A DNA stretch of 64,000 nucleotides, taken from Eopsaltria australis. Taxonomy: Eukaryota > Chordata > Aves > Passeriformes > Petroicidae. Shown here in pieces: positions 59,237-64,000 of this stretch. The notes beneath the pieces were generated by a model. It did no database searches. It was given only the letters and a program-made list of their open reading frames with translations, and had not been told where the DNA came from. Positions within the stretch are counted from its first letter, which is position 1; each line of letters opens with the position of its first letter. The stretch spans positions 51,800 to 115,799 of the forward strand of contig JAVTVJ010011209.1 of assembly GCA_034509425.1 (NCBI GenBank), given 5' to 3'. Position numbers and translations under genes: made by a program.

Positions 59237-60628
59237 TGTCTTGGTTTGAAAGACAGGTGTCTGCTAAGGAAGTGTATTGGGTCTGACTAGAGTAAAGCTC
59301 ACAGGCCTTACACTGCTGTACTTTGCTTTGGTAGCTAGTGTTGATAACAGAGCAGTGTTTTGGCTACTGCCAAGCTGTGCTGTCCCTGTGACATTCCTTC
59401 CCCCACTGAAGGGGATGGGGGGGGCAAGATCCTGGGAGGGGACACCAGCAGGCCAGCTGACCCCAGTCAGCCAAAGAGATATTCCATACCATATGACATC
59501 AGATCAGATATATAAGGGAAGGAAGAGAGGAGGAGGGAGAGGCATTCGGGACTTGTCCATGTTTGCCTCCTCGAGCAACCATCACGTGTGCTGGAGCCCT
59601 GCTTCCCAGAAAGTGTCCGGACATCGCTACTGATGGGAAGTAGAGATTGATTGTTTTCTCTTCTTGCTCTTGCGTGCGCAACTTTCAACTTACTTGTTCT
59701 ATTTTTTTTTTCCTCCACTGTAATAAAACTGCCTTTACTCACCCTGATAGTCTTTTTCAATATTATCCTCTCCCCTCTCCCAGTGGGAGGGGGAGTGATA
59801 AAGTAACTGAGTAAACACCTAACCCCTAGCCGGGGTCAACCCACGACAGGAAGGCAGGAGCCTTCCTTGGAATGGGAAACTGTAACCCCTCTCCCTCCAA
59901 ATTATTATAAATTTGAAATCAAGAGGCTCTCAGGCAAAGATATGGAAATAGGAATAACAGTTCTTTACTAATATCTGAAACAAAGCTAACAAATAACAAC
60001 AACTATGGCATTAACCAACAAACAGAACCAGAAACCCAGTGGCAGCCTGCTTGGCTTCAGGCACCTTTTCCCTTTGGTGCAGTTCCAGTAACAGCCTGCA
60101 GGGGGCGCTCTGGGTGCGATGGTTCTTTCACGGCTGCAGGGGGCGCTCTGGGTGTGATGATTCCCCGGTGGCTGCAGGGGGCGCTCTGGCGTGAGCTCAG
60201 GTAGCACACGGCAATGGCGGCTGCCCTAGGCAGGGAGGGATGGAGGAGAGCCTTTGTTTCACAGACCCTCAGGGGGGCGACTGGTGTCAGTGCCGCACCA
60301 GGATCCCTGGACACAGGGAGCTGGGACAGCAGGAGGCCCTGGCGTGCAGGGGGGAACCCAGTTACAGTGTAGCAAAAATTCTGAGCGGTGCCGAGGAGCA
60401 GGGGAGAGACAGGCTGGTGGCAGGCAGGTCGGCTCCTGATGGGGCAGAGGGAAAAGTCTCACAGCAGAAAGACCGGCCGCTCCGTGCTGGCTTCTCAGTG
60501 GCCGTGGGTTCAGCAGACAGCAGCTCCAACCATCTGGCTTTGAGGGTCCGGAGCAAGAGAGTGACCTCTCCCACCCACCCACCCCCCCACACCTCCCCCC
60601 CTTGCTTTTCAGTCTCCAAAATCTCGAT
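59237..60628 (-). repeat. Family-B LTR, truncated, split by LTR 'C'
   Basis: Reverse complement of 42130-43076. The plus strand begins tgtcttggtttgaaagacag and runs to about tctccaaaatctcg at 60628, where homology stops, about 160 nt before the expected end. LTR C at 59273-59848 interrupts it. Confidence 0.85.
59273..59848 (+). repeat. Solo LTR 'C' (576 bp), nested
   Basis: Begins tgtattgggtctgac and ends caacccacgaca, with duplications ggaag (59268-59272 and 59849-59853). AATAAA lies near 59721. Confidence 0.9.
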
Positions 60629-61371
60629 GAATTACAAGCTTTAGACCTTCAGGTGTTGCCTGCCACGAAGGGAAAAAAACCAACTTGAAAAACCCTAGAA
60701 AAAGTTTAGATGCCTGCACAAAAGGTGTCAGAATTCTCCTTTGAAATAAGAGGGAGGATCCAGTCCAACAGATAAAGAACTGACATGCAAAAGAAAGTCC
60801 TCAACTGAGCTAATGGTGCACAACACAAGGAAGATTCAATTACCGGGCAAATGACAGAAATTGCCTTTAACCTTCTATGGTCATTGCATCATTTAATCTG
60901 AATAGTTCTCTGGTCAGGAATTACACAGATGTCAGTTGGGCCATTGGACAGAATCTCATCACTAACAACAATAAAAACAAGGGTTTTTTTTGCTTTCCTA
61001 CTCAAAATGTTACTTAAATGTGGCATTTAGCATCCCTGTTCCTGCAGTGTCCCTGTTCCCGCTGTAATGAGAAAACTGTGCATGAAACAAACTCAAACCA
61101 AATTAAACATGTCCCTTGTCATTCATCTCTTCTAATAAATAACACCAAGCAGATCCCTGTGGGGGTGGTGGCTATCACTTCTGTTTTCTTCAGCTTGGCC
61201 TTTTACCCTTGGACTGCCTGTCCTTGTGGAGTGGGAACAGCTGAGGAGGTGATGAGAGAAGCAGTGTGGGCTGGTGGGCACAGCACCAGGTGGGAAGCCA
61301 CAGGTTCGCTGTGGAGTCACCACTGTTTTCTGACAGTCATTCCCATTTCTGTGGGACATGGACAGGGAGAA
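60629..61371. other. Spacer between family-B copies
   Basis: No gene or repeat that I recognise. Confidence 0.4.
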
Positions 61372-62267
61372 TGTTGAAGGTTGGATCTAGTTCTTTTCCT
61401 CAGGAATTTTTTCTCCCATGGGTTGCTAAGACACAAATGACTGGGTACTTAAGAGAAACAAAGCACAAGGCTGTAGCCTTTCTCCTTGGCAGGGTGGGGC
61501 AAAATTGCCCCTCATGGAAGCCGGGCTGACAACGCGAGATTTGGAGAGACTGAAAAGCAAGGGCAGGGGGGAGGTCACGGGCTCTTGCTCGGGACCCTCG
61601 GAGCTGGACGGTCGGAGCTGCTGTCTGCTGAACCCACGGCCCCCTGAGAAGCCAGCGCGGAGCTGACGGTCTGTCTGCTGTGAGTCTCTGCCCTCTGCCC
61701 CATCCGGAGCCGACCTGCCTGCCACCAGCCCGCTCTGAGTTTTCTCCGCTACATTGTAGCGGGGTTTTTCCCTGCACGTGGAGACCCCTTACCGTCCCAG
61801 CTCCCTGTGTCCGGGGATCCTGCTGTGGCACCGACACCAGCTGCCCCTCCCGAGAGTCTGTGGAACAAAGGCTCTCCTCCATCCCTCCGTGCTTCGGGCA
61901 GCTGCCATTTGCCGTGTGCTACCTGAGCTCACGCCGGAGCGCCCCCTGCAGCCACCGGGGAATCATCACACCCAGAGCGCCCCTGCAGGCTGTGACTGGA
62001 ACTGCACCAAAGGGAAAAGGTGCCTGAAGCCGAGCAGGCTGCCACTGGGTTTCTGGTTCTGTTTGTTGGTTAACGTTATAGTTGATGTTATTTGTTATCC
62101 TTTGTTTTAGATAGTAGTAAAGAACTGTTATTCCTATTCCCATATCTTTGCCTGAGAGCCTCTTGATTTCAAATTTATAATAATTCGGAGGGAGAGGGGT
62201 TACAGTTTCCCATCCCAAGGGAGGCTCCTGCCTTCCTTAACAGACACCTGTCCTTCAAACCAGGACA
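61372..62267 (+). repeat. Family-B LTR, third copy
   Basis: Begins tgttgaaggttggatc and ends aaaccaggaca; close match to 42130-43076. The flanks gagaa and ccaag do not match, unlike the first copy. Confidence 0.88.
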
Positions 62268-64000
62268 CCAAGATTCCAGAATCCATCAAACTTCAGGGAA
62301 AGGACACATGAATCTTACTCTGGTCAATGATTACACTTGGACAATGATTACTGCGTTGGCAAAGGGTTGCTGTGAACTTACCATCATCAAGCTGCAAGAG
62401 CTTTATACCATTGTCTACCAGCATTTGCAAACGATGCAAGTCACGAGCCCAGTCTAGAAGGGAGCACAGAGCAGAACCATTGCATGATGTGCTGGGATTC
62501 CCTTCTATAGGGAACTGAGCACTGCAAGGGGCTCGGCTAATGCTGTGTGCCCGCACTGCCTAGCAGCAGAGATGGCAGCTGAAGCCTCAGCAGGGCTCAG
62601 GCCCAGAGGCACTGCAATTACTTCCTGAGACTGCGCCTGGCATTGCCTCCCTTCCTGCAGCAGAGGCTGGCACGGAGCCACTGCTTCCTCTGGGAAACTC
62701 AGTCTTCATCACAGTCTCTCCTTTCATCTCTGTAGACAGGAGGAGGGAGAGATGGAAGCATTCCCCGTTGAGGAGGGGGCATATTCAGGAGACAATGCTT
62801 GTCAAAGTCCCAGGTAAAGATCAGGAAAATGCCCAGGCTTTTGGGGCTGCAAGAGCTCCTCCAAATAGCAGCCTGTCCTGATCTCCCCAGAGACTGGGAA
62901 ATTGCAGGGCATCTCAGGGTGCGCCTGGCCCGTGGTGCAGTTTGAGCGCCCTGGCGGCTGATGCCAAATGCCTTCCTGCAGAGGCTGGGGAGAAGCTGCA
63001 GCCAGGCCAGGCTGGGAAACAGCCCTGCAGGGCGTGAAAGCAGCAGCGGGGCAGCCAGGCTGCCGTGGATCCCTTCCCGCTGTGCCGGGCACGGCGTGCC
63101 CAGATGTGCAGCAAAAGCCCCCGGCTGCTGAGTGCCAGGAGACGGCTCAGGGACATGCACCCACCTCGGCGTCTCTCCAGATCAATCAGCCTCTGATGCA
63201 TGCGTTTGAATGCCTTCGGGGACTTAATGTTTCCTGTAGGTTTGTTCCTCCGTCTAGGAGGACCTTAAGAGAAAGTATTTCCATTTCAGACAAATGGATC
63301 CCACAGAACCAGAGCTCAGCCTGTGGGCTCAGCAGGGACCCACGACTCACCCCTGCGACGGGAGCCAGGCTTGTGTGGAGCAACCAGGAAAGGAGCTTGA
63401 AAAGTCTTTCCTTCGGACACACCTGTAACTCAACAGCCAGAGAAGTGTCTGTCACCTGGTTTCTGCCAGGTTATCAATGATTAGTCTTTTAGAAACGTTG
63501 ACAACATACCTGCAGGGGGCTCCAGGGGCTGCAAATCTTCATGAAGCCAAGGTGCTGGAAAAGCCTTCCCAGCACCCACACCTAGAATGGAGCACAGACC
63601 AGAACCATTCCATGCTGTGCTGGGATGCCCTTGTGCCTTAGGGACCTGGGCACTGCAAGGGGCTCGGCTAAGGCCGTGGGAGCCAGATGTCAGTGGACAT
63701 GGCCAAAGGTGCAGAGGGGCCTGGGCAGCTCTGGGCTGGCCCCTGGTCACTCTGCACCCTCTTTGCATTCCCTGGGCAACATCCCTGGAGGGGCGGCTGG
63801 AGCAGCACAGGACCCCTGGGGCTCTGTCCCTGCCACCGAGGAAACCCTCCCTCCAGCCCTGGGAAAACCATCCCCAATGCTTCCCGGGGAGAAGGGAGCT
63901 CTGTCCCGGGAAAGGGGAGCCAGGCCTGGGCTCACCTGCTCCCCTTGCTCCCAGCGGAGCAGCCTGGGCAGCCCTGGCAGGCAGGGCCACTGCCAGGAGG
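62268..64000. other. Right end: short duplicated segment, possible exons on the minus strand
   Basis: Segments near 62450-62545 and 63590-63685 are similar (both contain gagcacag, agaaccattccatg-like sequence and gcactgcaaggggctcggct). On the minus strand each lies in an open frame (LSRAPCSAQ, GSALCS or GSGLCS) that ends near a donor-like site (ggtaagttc near 62380; caggtatgttg near 63512). I do not recognise a gene. Other long open frames here lie in GC-rich sequence and are unsupported. Confidence 0.4.

Noticed and set aside
62699..63160. 153-codon minus-strand frame near the right end
   Set aside because: GC-rich frame without motif, start context or homolog that I know. It is only mentioned under the duplicated right-end sequence.

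Overview
This is vertebrate nuclear DNA, very probably from a songbird or another neoaves bird. The evidence is CR1-type LINE 3' ends (both orientations), avian-style endogenous retroviruses (ERVs) of three lineages, and an intron-rich ortholog of C12orf4/FERRY3. There is no bacterial-style gene organisation.

Host gene. One protein-coding gene can be followed on the + strand from its start codon (10947) to its stop (41108): FERRY3 (C12orf4), subunit 3 of the RAB5-binding FERRY complex. I place 14 coding exons with GT/AG boundaries and matching phases. They total 1635 nt (544 codons plus stop). An exon at 28951/28954-29121 carries a local shift out of the conserved reading frame, although its outer phases fit.

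Left flank and introns. A nearly complete antisense provirus (ERV-1, 267-8921) has betaretrovirus-like gag-pro-pol in three frames and an env with a CX6CC transmembrane subunit. Its two 609-bp LTRs differ at only four positions, but pol and env each carry a frameshift. A 1.6-kb antisense solo LTR (9092-10684) follows. Intron 4 holds an old antisense gammaretrovirus-like provirus (ERV-2, 15874-25613). It is broken by stops and interrupted by two further 1.6-kb LTRs, one of them (16886-18460) next to an inverted LTR fragment. CR1 fragments, another antisense LTR-like element and a perfect 31-nt palindrome lie in later introns.

Right part. Downstream of FERRY3 the DNA is mostly nested LTRs on both strands (41767-44450, 45098-46737, 56245-59035, 59237-60628, 61372-62267). 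Many have clear 4-5 bp target duplications that give the order of insertion. Among them lies ERV-3 (48190-54813, + strand). It has nearly identical LTRs, a tRNA-Trp primer site and a 6-bp target duplication. Internally it has only a gag-like frame without an ATG, a reverse-transcriptase stub, an internal LTR start and an intact SU-truncated env. It looks like a recently mobilised, non-autonomous element. The last 1.7 kb holds a short duplicated sequence of unknown nature with splice-donor-like sites.
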